Source of the DNA: JAENVT01 sp031412355
Lineage (GTDB): Bacteria; Actinomycetota; Acidimicrobiia; Acidimicrobiales; Ilumatobacteraceae
Reading direction: 5' to 3'
DNA: 29,083 nucleotides
Assembly (NCBI GenBank): GCA_031412355.1
Contig: JANOCR010000198.1
Coordinates: 1-29,083 of the forward strand
Notes under the pieces: generated by a model
Database searches by the model: none
Told to the model about the DNA's origin: nothing
What the model saw: only the letters and a program-made list of their open reading frames with translations
Translations under genes and position numbers: made by a program
Shown: piece after piece, positions 8,982-17,368 of the stretch
How positions within the stretch are numbered: the stretch's first letter is position 1
Layout: every line of letters starts with the position of its first letter

Positions 8982-9413
8982 CTACTCGGGGACGAACCCG
9001 ATGGCGTCGATCTCCAACGCACAGTCCATGGGCGTTCGGCCCGCTTGCATGCGGGTGCGTGTGGGCAGAGACTCGTCGCTGTCGAAGTAGCGGCGATAGA
9101 TGCGATCGAACGCCTCTTGATCGGATTGATCCTTCAACCACACGACGACTTTCAGCAGGCAGTTCATGTTGGACCCGGCTGCCTCCACCAGTGCCCTCAA
9201 ATGGTCCAGCACGCATCGGGCCTGTACATCGAACGGGGTGGGCGGGAACGGCGGGATCGGCTCGCCCGCGGCTCGGGCTGCACGAAGGCGAGCCGAGTAC
9301 TCCTCGTCGAATGGTGGCAGGCCCGATACGTAGACCATTTTCCCGTGCCGGATGCACAGGTTGAACGGACCGCCGGTGGTCGGGACATCCGCGTTGATCA
9401 CTTCCTTGTTCAT
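8982..9413 (-). CDS. RidA-family (YjgF/UK114) protein
   Basis: A 143-aa RidA-fold protein. RidA enzymes hydrolyse reactive 2-aminoacrylate and other enamines or imines to keto acids and ammonia, usually as a cytosolic trimer. Seen here are GKMVYVSGLPPFD near residue 25, the central ARCVLDHLRALVEAAGSNMNCLLKV-type helix, and the end GRTPMDCALEIDAIG, with an Arg at the place of the catalytic arginine (Arg105 in E. coli RidA). It is slightly longer than the classic 125-130 aa because of an insert near ARAAGEPIPPFPP, which suggests a RidA subfamily rather than RidA itself. The ATG at 9413 follows the era stop by 11 bp, so it is probably the last gene of that operon. Confidence 0.85.
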   Translation of the reverse strand: MNKEVINADVPTTGGPFNLCIRHGKMVYVSGLPPFDEEYSARLRAARAAGEPIPPFPPTPFDVQARCVLDHLRALVEAAGSNMNCLLKVVVWLKDQSDQEAFDRIYRRYFDSDESLPTRTRMQAGRTPMDCALEIDAIGFVPE

Positions 9414-9424
9414 GTCTGTCCTCG

Positions 9425-10264
9425 TCAGTAGCCCAGTCGCTCGATGCGATCCGGCCGGCGTTGCCAATCCTTGTCGACCTTGACGAACAGCTCTAGATAG
9501 GCGCCCTCCGGCAACTGGGTTCGGGCGAGCTTGCCGACCTCTTTCAACACTGCACCACCCTTGCCGATGACCATGCCCTTCTGGCTCTCGCGTTCGACGA
9601 TGATCTCGACGCGGATGCGCGGCCACTCCCATTCGGTGACGCGAGTGGCGATGCTGTACGGAAGCTCGTCGTGCGTGACAGCGAGCAATTGCTCGCGAAC
9701 CAGTTCGGCCACCCACGTCTCTTCGGGCTGGTCGCTGACCGTGTCGTCGGGGAAGTACAACGGACCCTCCGGCATCAGCGCAGTGAGGTGGGCGATCAAC
9801 GTGGGAATGCCCTCCCCGGTCTTGGCCGACACCGGGAAGTAGTCGGAGGCGCCCAACGACGAGGCCGCGCTGAGCTGACCGATCACACGGTCCTTGTTGA
9901 CGGCATCGATCTTGTTGACGATCACGATGGAGGTCGGTAGGTCGAGGTGTCCGGCAACCCATTGATCGCCCGTGCCGAACGGCTTGGTCGCGTCGATGAC
10001 CAGGCAGACGACGTCAACATCGCTGACGCTGTCGAGTGCCGTTGCGTTGACCCGCTTGCCCAGGGCCGTGACCGGCTTGTGCAACCCGGGGGTGTCGACG
10101 AACACGACCTGTGCCTCGGGGGTCGACAAGATGCCACGGACGCGGGTGCGGGTGGTCTGGGGCTTGTCGCTGACGATCGACACCTTGCGCCCGCACATCG
10201 CGTTGACCAGTGTCGACTTGCCGACGTTGGGTCGCCCGATCAGTGTGACGAAACCGCTGCGCAC
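9425..10264 (-). CDS. era: GTPase Era
   Basis: Ras-like GTPase with a C-terminal KH domain that binds the 3' end of 16S rRNA and helps 30S subunit assembly. It is 279 aa. G1 is GRPNVGKST (10-18), the switch contains QTTRTRVRG (36-44), G3 is DTPG (57-60), G4 is NKID (117-120) and G5 is SAK (146-148). The KH part shows GMVIGKGGAVLKEVG around residues 229-243. The start is GTG 10264, two bases after the stop of the lipoprotein gene. In many bacteria era is linked to recO and uppS. Here those lie about 12 kb away, and era instead ends a signalling operon. Confidence 0.97.
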   Translation of the reverse strand: MRSGFVTLIGRPNVGKSTLVNAMCGRKVSIVSDKPQTTRTRVRGILSTPEAQVVFVDTPGLHKPVTALGKRVNATALDSVSDVDVVCLVIDATKPFGTGDQWVAGHLDLPTSIVIVNKIDAVNKDRVIGQLSAASSLGASDYFPVSAKTGEGIPTLIAHLTALMPEGPLYFPDDTVSDQPEETWVAELVREQLLAVTHDELPYSIATRVTEWEWPRIRVEIIVERESQKGMVIGKGGAVLKEVGKLARTQLPEGAYLELFVKVDKDWQRRPDRIERLGY

Positions 10265-10266
10265 GC

Positions 10267-10959
10267 CTAGACGATCGTCGTGACGACAGTGGTCGTCGTG
10301 CTGGTGGTGGTCACGGGGGGATTCAACAGTTCTTCGTAGTCGCGTCGTGCCAAGGGCTCGGTCCCATCCGTGAATCCACCGGACCCTCGGGGGACCCCGA
10401 TCGGGAGCCCGTCTTGGATGAACAGCGCCTGGCCGATACCGCCGACCTCGGTGATCGTGAGGACGAGTTGGCCGATGGCGAGCAACTGATCTTCCGGTGG
10501 GATCTGCTCGAAGAACCCGACGGGCAGTTCGATCGTGGCGACACCTGAGCCATCTTCGGTCACTTTGATCAACGCCTGCTCCTCCGTCGGTATCGCTGAG
10601 CGTATGCCGACGCCGAGGTCACCGGACGGGCGGCCCTCTTCAAGCGCGGTGAGCACAGCGTTGATCGTGGCCGGCTTGGCAAGTGCGCGGGGGTAACCCT
10701 TGAGCTGTACGCCGCTGATGAAGTACAGCGTCACATCCTCCGTGGCGATGGTGGTAGCGGTATCGACCAGGGTGGTCGTGGTCGTGACGGGCACGATCGT
10801 CGTGGGAGGGATGGTCGACGTCGTCGTCGACGGAAGGGTGTCGCCGAGTTGGCGCAGGTCGTTGTCATCAATCTCGCTGACCTGCCCGCTGTCGGGAATT
10901 CCGCAGGCGACGAGAACGCCGATGAGCAGCACGGCGATGATGAAGAGCCGCTTGAACAT
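10267..10959 (-). CDS. GerMN-domain lipoprotein (LpqB-like position)
   Basis: A 230-aa lipoprotein. The signal peptide is short and positive then hydrophobic (residues 3-18) and ends in a lipobox L16-V-A-C19, so Cys19 would be acylated and the rest lies outside the membrane. A Thr-rich linker follows at about 45-75. Residues from about 80 to 200 form a GerMN domain (VTLYFISG ... IELPVGFFEQ ... QLVLTITEVGGIGQALFIQDG). The protein ends in a second Thr/Val-rich tail. The ATG at 10959 overlaps the kinase stop by 1 bp (TGATG) and has GGAGG at good spacing. In actinobacteria the mtrAB genes are followed by lpqB, a larger GerMN lipoprotein that modulates MtrB. This protein may play that part without the propeller domain of LpqB. 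Confidence 0.85.
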   Translation of the reverse strand: MFKRLFIIAVLLIGVLVACGIPDSGQVSEIDDNDLRQLGDTLPSTTTSTIPPTTIVPVTTTTTLVDTATTIATEDVTLYFISGVQLKGYPRALAKPATINAVLTALEEGRPSGDLGVGIRSAIPTEEQALIKVTEDGSGVATIELPVGFFEQIPPEDQLLAIGQLVLTITEVGGIGQALFIQDGLPIGVPRGSGGFTDGTEPLARRDYEELLNPPVTTTSTTTTVVTTIV

Positions 10960-12350
10960 CAGGACACCTCCGCGAAGCTGACCTTGAAACGGGCGCCGCC
11001 GCCCGGACGATCCTCGACCCATGCTTCGCCGCCATGGGCATGCGCATGTTCTGCCACGAGAGCCAATCCGAGGCCGGTGCCGACCCGGTGGCGCGCCGCG
11101 CTGCCGCGGGCAAACCGTTCGAAGATCCGCACCCGCTCGCCGCGCGCCACACCCGGCCCGGCATCGTCGACCGACAGCGCGATGCCGTGCCGCCCATGCG
11201 GGTCGACCTTGACTCGAGTTGGTCCACCGGCGTGCTCGCGGGCGTTCTCGAGCAGGTTGGCGAGGATTCGTTCAAAACGCAGTTTGTCGACTCGCACGGT
11301 CCTGGAGAGCTTGGGATCGATCTCGACCGGGGTGTCACCAAATCCATAGCGCTGGGCGATGCGAGACACGAGCTCCTCAACGTCCACCTCTTCGCGAATG
11401 AGCTCGGTCGAGCCTGCGTCGATGCGTGACAGTTCGAGCAGGTCCATCACCATCTGATCGAAGCGGCGCACCTGACCAACAACGACGTCGAGGGCCTGCT
11501 GGGTGCGATCGGGCAGGTCCGAGCGTCGGCCGTCGAGCACTTCGACCGCCGCGGTCAGTGCCGTGATCGGTGAACGGAGTTCATGGCTCACGTCGGAGGC
11601 GAACCGGGCCTCGCGTTCGAACCGTGTCTGTACGGCGTCGGCCATGTCGTTGAACGATTTTGCCAACCTGGCCAGGTCGGGGTCTGCCTCTGGGGCCATG
11701 CGTGCGTCGAAGCCGCCGGATGCGATCTCCCCGGCGGTAGTCGCCACGCGCGAGATCGGTCGCAGCAAGCGGCGACTGGTCGACCAGCCGAGGGCGCCGG
11801 CGAACAGCGTGGTCACAGCCGCGCCGATGGCAAGTGCCGTGCCGATGGCTCGCAGAGCGCGATCCGTGTCCATCAGTGGGATTGCCTCGAAGTACTGCGC
11901 CTTCGCCGCGGGAATGCTGATGCCGACAGCCATGTAGGGGTCGCCGTCGACACTGAATCGTTGGGTGGCGCTGCCGCCATTGGCGACGAATCCGATCAGG
12001 TCGGGCGGATAGGCGGAGCCTTGAAAGGCGGCGTCGGAGAACAGCGGGTCCCTGCCTACAACGCTGAGGAACGCGAACCCCTCACTCCTTCTTTTGAGGC
12101 TCTTCACGAGAGTGTCGATCTGGTTGGTTGGCGGCGGTGGCGTCTGCAGGAGAGTGGCGCGCACCGACGTCGCATTGGAGACGGCTTGGGTCAAGATGAC
12201 AGCGGACCGCTGGTCGACTAGGAAGTTGCGGGCAACGCCGTAGGTCACCACGGCCAGTGCCAAGCTGGCGACCAGCGCGGTCAGGCTGAAGAACAGCGTC
12301 ACGCGCGTGCGTAGACGTAATGAGCGTCGCTGGCGATCGGCCACGGGCAC
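10959..12350 (-). CDS. mtrB: Sensor histidine kinase, MtrB-like
   Basis: Membrane sensor kinase of 463 aa. Topology: Arg-rich N-terminus, TM1 about 17-39, an extracytoplasmic sensor of roughly 130 residues with a PPPP stretch at 71-74, TM2 about 168-189, HAMP about 190-243. The dimerisation/phosphoacceptor helix has RFASDVSHELRSP with His256, and the ATPase has NLLENAREH (365-373), DDAGPG (395-400), FERFARG and GTGLGL (424-429). The H-box and following DLLELSRIDAG strongly resemble MtrB. The start is GTG 12350 or GTG 12344; an open frame reaching 12638 lies over the STAS gene and is rejected. A perfect 17-bp palindrome covers the start. The GerMN lipoprotein follows directly. Its partner is likely the divergent response regulator at 13012. 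Confidence 0.88.
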   Translation of the reverse strand: MPVADRQRRSLRLRTRVTLFFSLTALVASLALAVVTYGVARNFLVDQRSAVILTQAVSNATSVRATLLQTPPPPTNQIDTLVKSLKRRSEGFAFLSVVGRDPLFSDAAFQGSAYPPDLIGFVANGGSATQRFSVDGDPYMAVGISIPAAKAQYFEAIPLMDTDRALRAIGTALAIGAAVTTLFAGALGWSTSRRLLRPISRVATTAGEIASGGFDARMAPEADPDLARLAKSFNDMADAVQTRFEREARFASDVSHELRSPITALTAAVEVLDGRRSDLPDRTQQALDVVVGQVRRFDQMVMDLLELSRIDAGSTELIREEVDVEELVSRIAQRYGFGDTPVEIDPKLSRTVRVDKLRFERILANLLENAREHAGGPTRVKVDPHGRHGIALSVDDAGPGVARGERVRIFERFARGSAARHRVGTGLGLALVAEHAHAHGGEAWVEDRPGGGARFKVSFAEVS

Positions 12351-12360
12351 AGTGTGCCCG
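12344..12360. promoter_or_regulatory. 17-bp perfect palindrome over the kinase start
   Basis: CGGGCACA-G-TGTGCCCG has 8-bp arms around a single base. It spans both possible GTG starts of the kinase and lies 32 bp after the STAS stop. A weaker CCGCC/GGCGG hairpin is just beside it (12369-12385). Either an operator for the kinase or an mRNA stem that limits its translation would fit. Confidence 0.45.
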
Positions 12361-12391
12361 ATCTGCAGCCGCCGTGCGGTGGCGGGTGTGC

Positions 12392-12748
12392 TCAGGCGGC
12401 GATGCTGACCAGCGGCACGGCTTGCTCTTCGCTGGGCAGCACGGGTGCGAGCGTGTCGAGGTCGGCGAGGATCAGTTCGCTGCGCAACATCAGTTCGGAA
12501 CAGACGAACACCAGTTGCTGACCACGCTCGGCGCAGATGCGAGCCACATCGCGCAGCGCATCGAGACCGACCTCGGCTATCAACGACACGCCGGACACGT
12601 TGATCACCAAGCCATACGACTGCGGACCGATCAGGCATGTACTGCGGATCGACATCGCCTGTTCGCGGTTGACGATGGGCCCGGCGACGCCGATCATGGT
12701 CACGTGACGATATGTGTCGGTATGCGCAGTCAGGATCGGTGTCAACAC
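12392..12748 (-). CDS. STAS-domain protein (anti-sigma-factor antagonist-like)
   Basis: A 118-aa protein that fits a single STAS domain: strand TMIGVAGPIV (17-26), helix NREQAMSIRS, strand GLVINVSGVSLIAEVGLDALRDVA (46-69), then GQQLVFVCSE (76-85) and a final helix ending in PSEEQAV. In SpoIIAA-like proteins the loop before the second helix carries a phosphorylated Ser. Here that loop reads LIAEVG, with no Ser or Thr at the usual place, so control by a SpoIIAB-like kinase is doubtful. The start is GTG 12748, with GGAGG 6 bp upstream, unlike the leaderless genes nearby. The frame stays open to 13021, but the extra part has no protein-like features. It probably leads the operon with the kinase (41 bp gap). 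Confidence 0.72.
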   Translation of the reverse strand: MLTPILTAHTDTYRHVTMIGVAGPIVNREQAMSIRSTCLIGPQSYGLVINVSGVSLIAEVGLDALRDVARICAERGQQLVFVCSELMLRSELILADLDTLAPVLPSEEQAVPLVSIAA

Positions 12749-12828
12749 TTGCAGCCTCCAGCGGTGGACGAACTCACCAGGACCCCCAGGTGAGACTTCG
12801 AAAAGGGATGTGCTGCCCGCACCTTTCG

Positions 12829-12877
12829 CGCTGCCGGTGGAGTACCAGGGGGAGGTAGGTACCCCACCGGGGCAGCG
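12829..12877. promoter_or_regulatory. Long inverted repeat / structured leader candidate
   Basis: The left arm is 12829-12846 and the right arm 12858-12877. The inner 11 bp GGTGGAGTACC pairs with GGTACCCCACC (one mismatch), and the outer CGCTGCC pairs with GGCAGCG across a 2-base GG bulge; the loop is 11 bases. It lies about 80 bp before the STAS start, so it may be in that gene's 5' leader. It is upstream of the response-regulator promoter and so not in that mRNA. No known riboswitch was recognised. Confidence 0.55.
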
Positions 12878-12934
12878 TGAACAGTCGTTATGGTGACGCA
12901 CCAATGTGACGGGACAACGCGGCGACTGTGCGTT

Positions 12935-12947
12935 TTCTGTAACAGAA
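12935..12947. promoter_or_regulatory. 13-bp palindrome TTCTGT-A-ACAGAA
   Basis: A perfect inverted repeat centred about 71 bp before the predicted transcription start of the response regulator (13012). Position and symmetry suit an activator or autoregulation site. It overlaps GTAACAGAATGACC, a loose direct repeat of the GTNAC kind. Confidence 0.45.
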
Positions 12948-12999
12948 TGACCACAGCGAGTAGGTATGGGCTGTGTGGGCCCGATCCACGGGTGGCGAG

Positions 13000-13005
13000 T
13001 AGGTT
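13000..13005 (+). promoter_or_regulatory. -10 element (TAGGTT) for the response regulator
   Basis: TAGGTT is followed by 6 bp and GTG 13012, matching the leaderless pattern. Confidence 0.5.
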
Positions 13006-13011
13006 CTGCAG

Positions 13012-13695
13012 GTGCACTCACTGTTGTTCATCGAAGATGACGATGCCATTCGACTGGCGCTCAGCCTGGCTCTGGAAGACGAGGGGTACGAGGTTCGCGA
13101 GGCACAAGACGGCCGGTCTGGCCTCGTCGCATTCGCCGAGCGAGAGCCTGACCTGGTGTTGCTCGATCTGCGGTTACCTGATATGAGCGGTTTTGAGGTA
13201 TGTCGGAGCCTGCGCGCCACCAGCATCGTCCCGATCATCATCGTCACCGCCCAGGCCGATACCTACGACCTCGTGGCCGGTCTCGAGGCTGGCGCTGACG
13301 ACTACGTGACCAAACCGGTCGTACCGAAAGAGCTTGCTGCAAGAATTCGGGCGGCGCTACGCCGCGTACACCTGCACGACGTGCCGGCGCTGTCGCCGGC
13401 CAGCCGCTTCGGCGATGTCGAATTGCGTCGTCAGCAGGGCATTGCGCTGAAGGGCGGGCGCGAACTGAGTCTGACAAAGACAGAGTTCCGGCTTCTGTGC
13501 GAGTTCGCCGACCATGTCGGCATGGTGCTGTCGCGCGACCAGTTGCTCGAGCGCGTATGGGGCTACGAGTACCTGGGCGACAGTCGCCTGGTCGACGCTC
13601 ATGTGCGCCGTTTGCGGGTCAAGATCGAGGATCAGCCCGACGAGCCCAGGCTGATCGTGACCGCCCGCGGCATCGGCTACCGCCTACTCCCGTGA
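13012..13695 (+). CDS. mtrA: OmpR-family response regulator, MtrA-like
   Basis: DNA-binding response regulator of 227 aa. The receiver domain (1-115) has the acidic pocket EDDD (8-11), the phosphoacceptor Asp52 in LLDLRLPDMSG, Thr in IIVTAQ and Lys in DDYVTKPVVPKEL. The winged-helix domain (about 130-227) has LTKTEFRLLCEF, LLERVWGYEYLGDSRLVDAHV and the final VTARGIGYRL. The recognition-helix wording (DSRLVDAHVRRLR) is close to that of MtrA. The GTG start follows a TAGGTT hexamer by 6 bp, so it is probably leaderless. It is divergent from the STAS-kinase-lipoprotein genes, whereas classic mtrA, mtrB and lpqB run in one direction. Autoregulation through the inverted repeats upstream is plausible. 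Another OmpR/PhoB-type regulator is the alternative. Confidence 0.85.
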   Translation: MHSLLFIEDDDAIRLALSLALEDEGYEVREAQDGRSGLVAFAEREPDLVLLDLRLPDMSGFEVCRSLRATSIVPIIIVTAQADTYDLVAGLEAGADDYVTKPVVPKELAARIRAALRRVHLHDVPALSPASRFGDVELRRQQGIALKGGRELSLTKTEFRLLCEFADHVGMVLSRDQLLERVWGYEYLGDSRLVDAHVRRLRVKIEDQPDEPRLIVTARGIGYRLLP

Positions 13696-13700
13696 CCCCG

Positions 13701-13760
13701 CCCCTGCAGCGTTTGACGACTGCGGCCCCGTATCGGTGCGTCCGGCGTCAGACGCTGGGG
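13701..13760. terminator. Long-stem hairpin between convergent genes
   Basis: CAGCGTTTGACG (13707-13718) pairs with CGTCAGACGCTG (13746-13757), 12 bp with one T-G pair, extended by CCC/GGG across a small bulge. The loop is 27 bases. It fills the 70-bp gap between the response regulator stop and the AtuA stop. There is no clear T-run, so termination is only a likely role. Confidence 0.4.
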
Positions 13761-13765
13761 TTTGG

Positions 13766-15498
13766 CTAGGGGAGGAGCGGGGGCCAGCGGCGGCTGCGGA
13801 GGTACTCGCCGAGGCCCTTGGCCTGGGCGTCGAAGGCGGTGCTCGAGGCGACGCCTTGTCCGAGGTAGCCGACGATCACGAAGTTGAGTGCCAGCAGGTT
13901 GGGCAGCTCGTAGCGGCGCACTTCGAGGCCGGCGGCCTCGGGGATCAGCCCGCCGATCGCCTCGGCCGTCAGGTTGGCTTCCAGCCATGCGTAACCGGGT
14001 GCGTCCGTCGCCCAGATTCCGACGTTGGCGTTGCCGCCCTTATCACCTGAACGGGCGCCGAAACACTGGCCCAGCGGCTCGCCGGGCCCCGGGCCGCGGG
14101 GTGCGGCATCGATTGGCGCCGACATCGCCGCCACCGGCTCTGCCGCCACGCCGGGTGAGGGCTCGACCGGCACTCGGCTGCCGTCGGCCAGCACGACGAC
14201 CTGGTGGATCTCGGCGTTGGCGACTAGGGCGGGCCAGTAGACGCCGAACGGTTGAGCGTCGGTGGGCTGCGACGAAACGAAGAATCCCGGATAGTTGGCC
14301 AGCGCCAGTTCGACAACGGCGGACGAGAACGCCCGGCCGACCAGCCGTTCGTCACTGGATTTGACGGTGATGTGCAGCCTGCCCGAGGCGGCCTCCTGGT
14401 TGTCGGCCTGTGGCGGTGCGGCAACGAATCGCACGTCGACCTCGTCGAAACGCTCCCGTCCGCCCAGCCGGGCGAACAACGCGGCCTCGGCCCACGCCGC
14501 CTTCTCGGCCTGTTGCATCCCGGTGAGCACGAATGTCATGCGGTTGCGGTACCCGCCCTCGTAGTTGATGCTGACCTTGGTGGTCGCAGGCGCCGAAAGG
14601 CCCACGACATCGCTGACCCGCACCCGGTCGGGCCCATCACCGGCGAGCCGGATCGAAGCGAAGTCGGCGATCACGTCGGGGTTCATGTACAGCGGCCCGC
14701 CGATCTCGTACAACAGTTGGGCGGTGACTGTGCCGACGCTGACCAGACCTCCGGTGCCGGGATGTTTGGTCACGACGAACGACCCGTCGCGGTCGATTTC
14801 GGCGAGTGGAAATGCGGGTGGCACGGCGAGATCTGGGATTTCGTCGAAGAAGCTGTAGTTGCCTCCGGTGGTTTGAGCGCCGCATTCGATCACGTGGCCG
14901 GCGACCACTGCAGCGGCGAGCGCGTCCCAGTCGTCCCTCGCCCAACCCCACCACCACGCGGCAGGACCGACGACCACGGACGCATCGGTGACGCGGGGGC
15001 AGATCACGACGTCGGCGCCGGAGTCAAGCGCGGCGACAATGCCCCACGCGCCCAGGTATGCGTTGGCGGACACAGGAGTTGCCGTGAAGGGCTGACCGGT
15101 GTCGAGATTGGTGAGCTGCGGTCTGAGCCCGTCGATCCGCGGCATCAGGTCATCGCCCTCGATGTGAGCGACCTCGACCGCGACACCCAACCGCGCCGCG
15201 ATCTCGCGAACCTTGTCTGCGCAGCCCGCTGGGTTGAGACCGCCGGCGTTGCTGACCACCTTGATCCCTCGTTCGACACAGGTGCCGAGCACCTGCTCCA
15301 TCTGGGCGAGGAAGGTCGACGCAAACCCGAGCTCGCTGTTTCGAGCCCGCTGTTTGTGCAGGATCAACATGGTGAGCTCGGCCAACCAGTCGCCGGTCAG
15401 CACATCGATGTCGCCGCCGTCGACCATCTCCTTCGCCGCCGACAGTCGATCGCCGAAGAACCCGCTGCAGTTGGCAATGCGCACGGGACGATCGCCGG

Positions 15499-15502
<4 letters not shown>
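13766..15502 (-). CDS. AtuA-family protein (DUF1446 plus C-terminal AtuA-like domain)
   Basis: A 578-aa protein of the acyclic-terpene-utilisation AtuA family, whose biochemical role is not established. It begins RIANCSGFFGDRLSAAKEM (9-27), the conserved opening of DUF1446, followed by GGDIDVLTGDWLAELTM, a SNAGGLNPAGCADK segment and ICPRVTDASVVVGPAAW, all family markers. The C-terminal domain starts around residue 481 with FGARSGDKGGNANVGIWA. The GTG start at 15502 overlaps the stop of the biotin carboxylase gene (GTGA). It is the last gene of the carboxylase operon. In Pseudomonas, AtuA stands beside geranyl-CoA carboxylase genes, and similar pairs occur with other acyl-CoA carboxylases. An open frame running on to 16075 lies over the carboxylase and is not real. 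Confidence 0.9.
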
Positions 15503-17364
<1,862 letters not shown>

Positions 17365-17368
17365 CGCA

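Larger units (their letters stand above)
12749..13011. other. 263-bp divergent regulatory region (STAS/kinase versus response regulator)
   Basis: This gap contains no gene. It holds a long imperfect hairpin (12829-12877), two GTGAC direct repeats (12893-12897 and 12906-12910), a 13-bp palindrome (12935-12947) and the -10 of the response regulator (13000-13005). A GGAGG ribosome-binding site for the STAS gene lies at its left end on the minus strand. No -35 consensus was found for the response-regulator promoter, so an activator may be needed. Confidence 0.6.

Noticed and set aside
10959..12638. Longer version of the histidine kinase (559 aa)
   Set aside because: The added N-terminus overlaps the STAS gene in another frame, is Arg-rich and unlike any domain. 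The kinase TM1 follows directly after GTG 12350/12344.
12392..13021. 209-aa version of the STAS protein
   Set aside because: The extra N-terminal part has no protein-like features and crosses the regulatory gap. GTG 12748 has an excellent GGAGG site.
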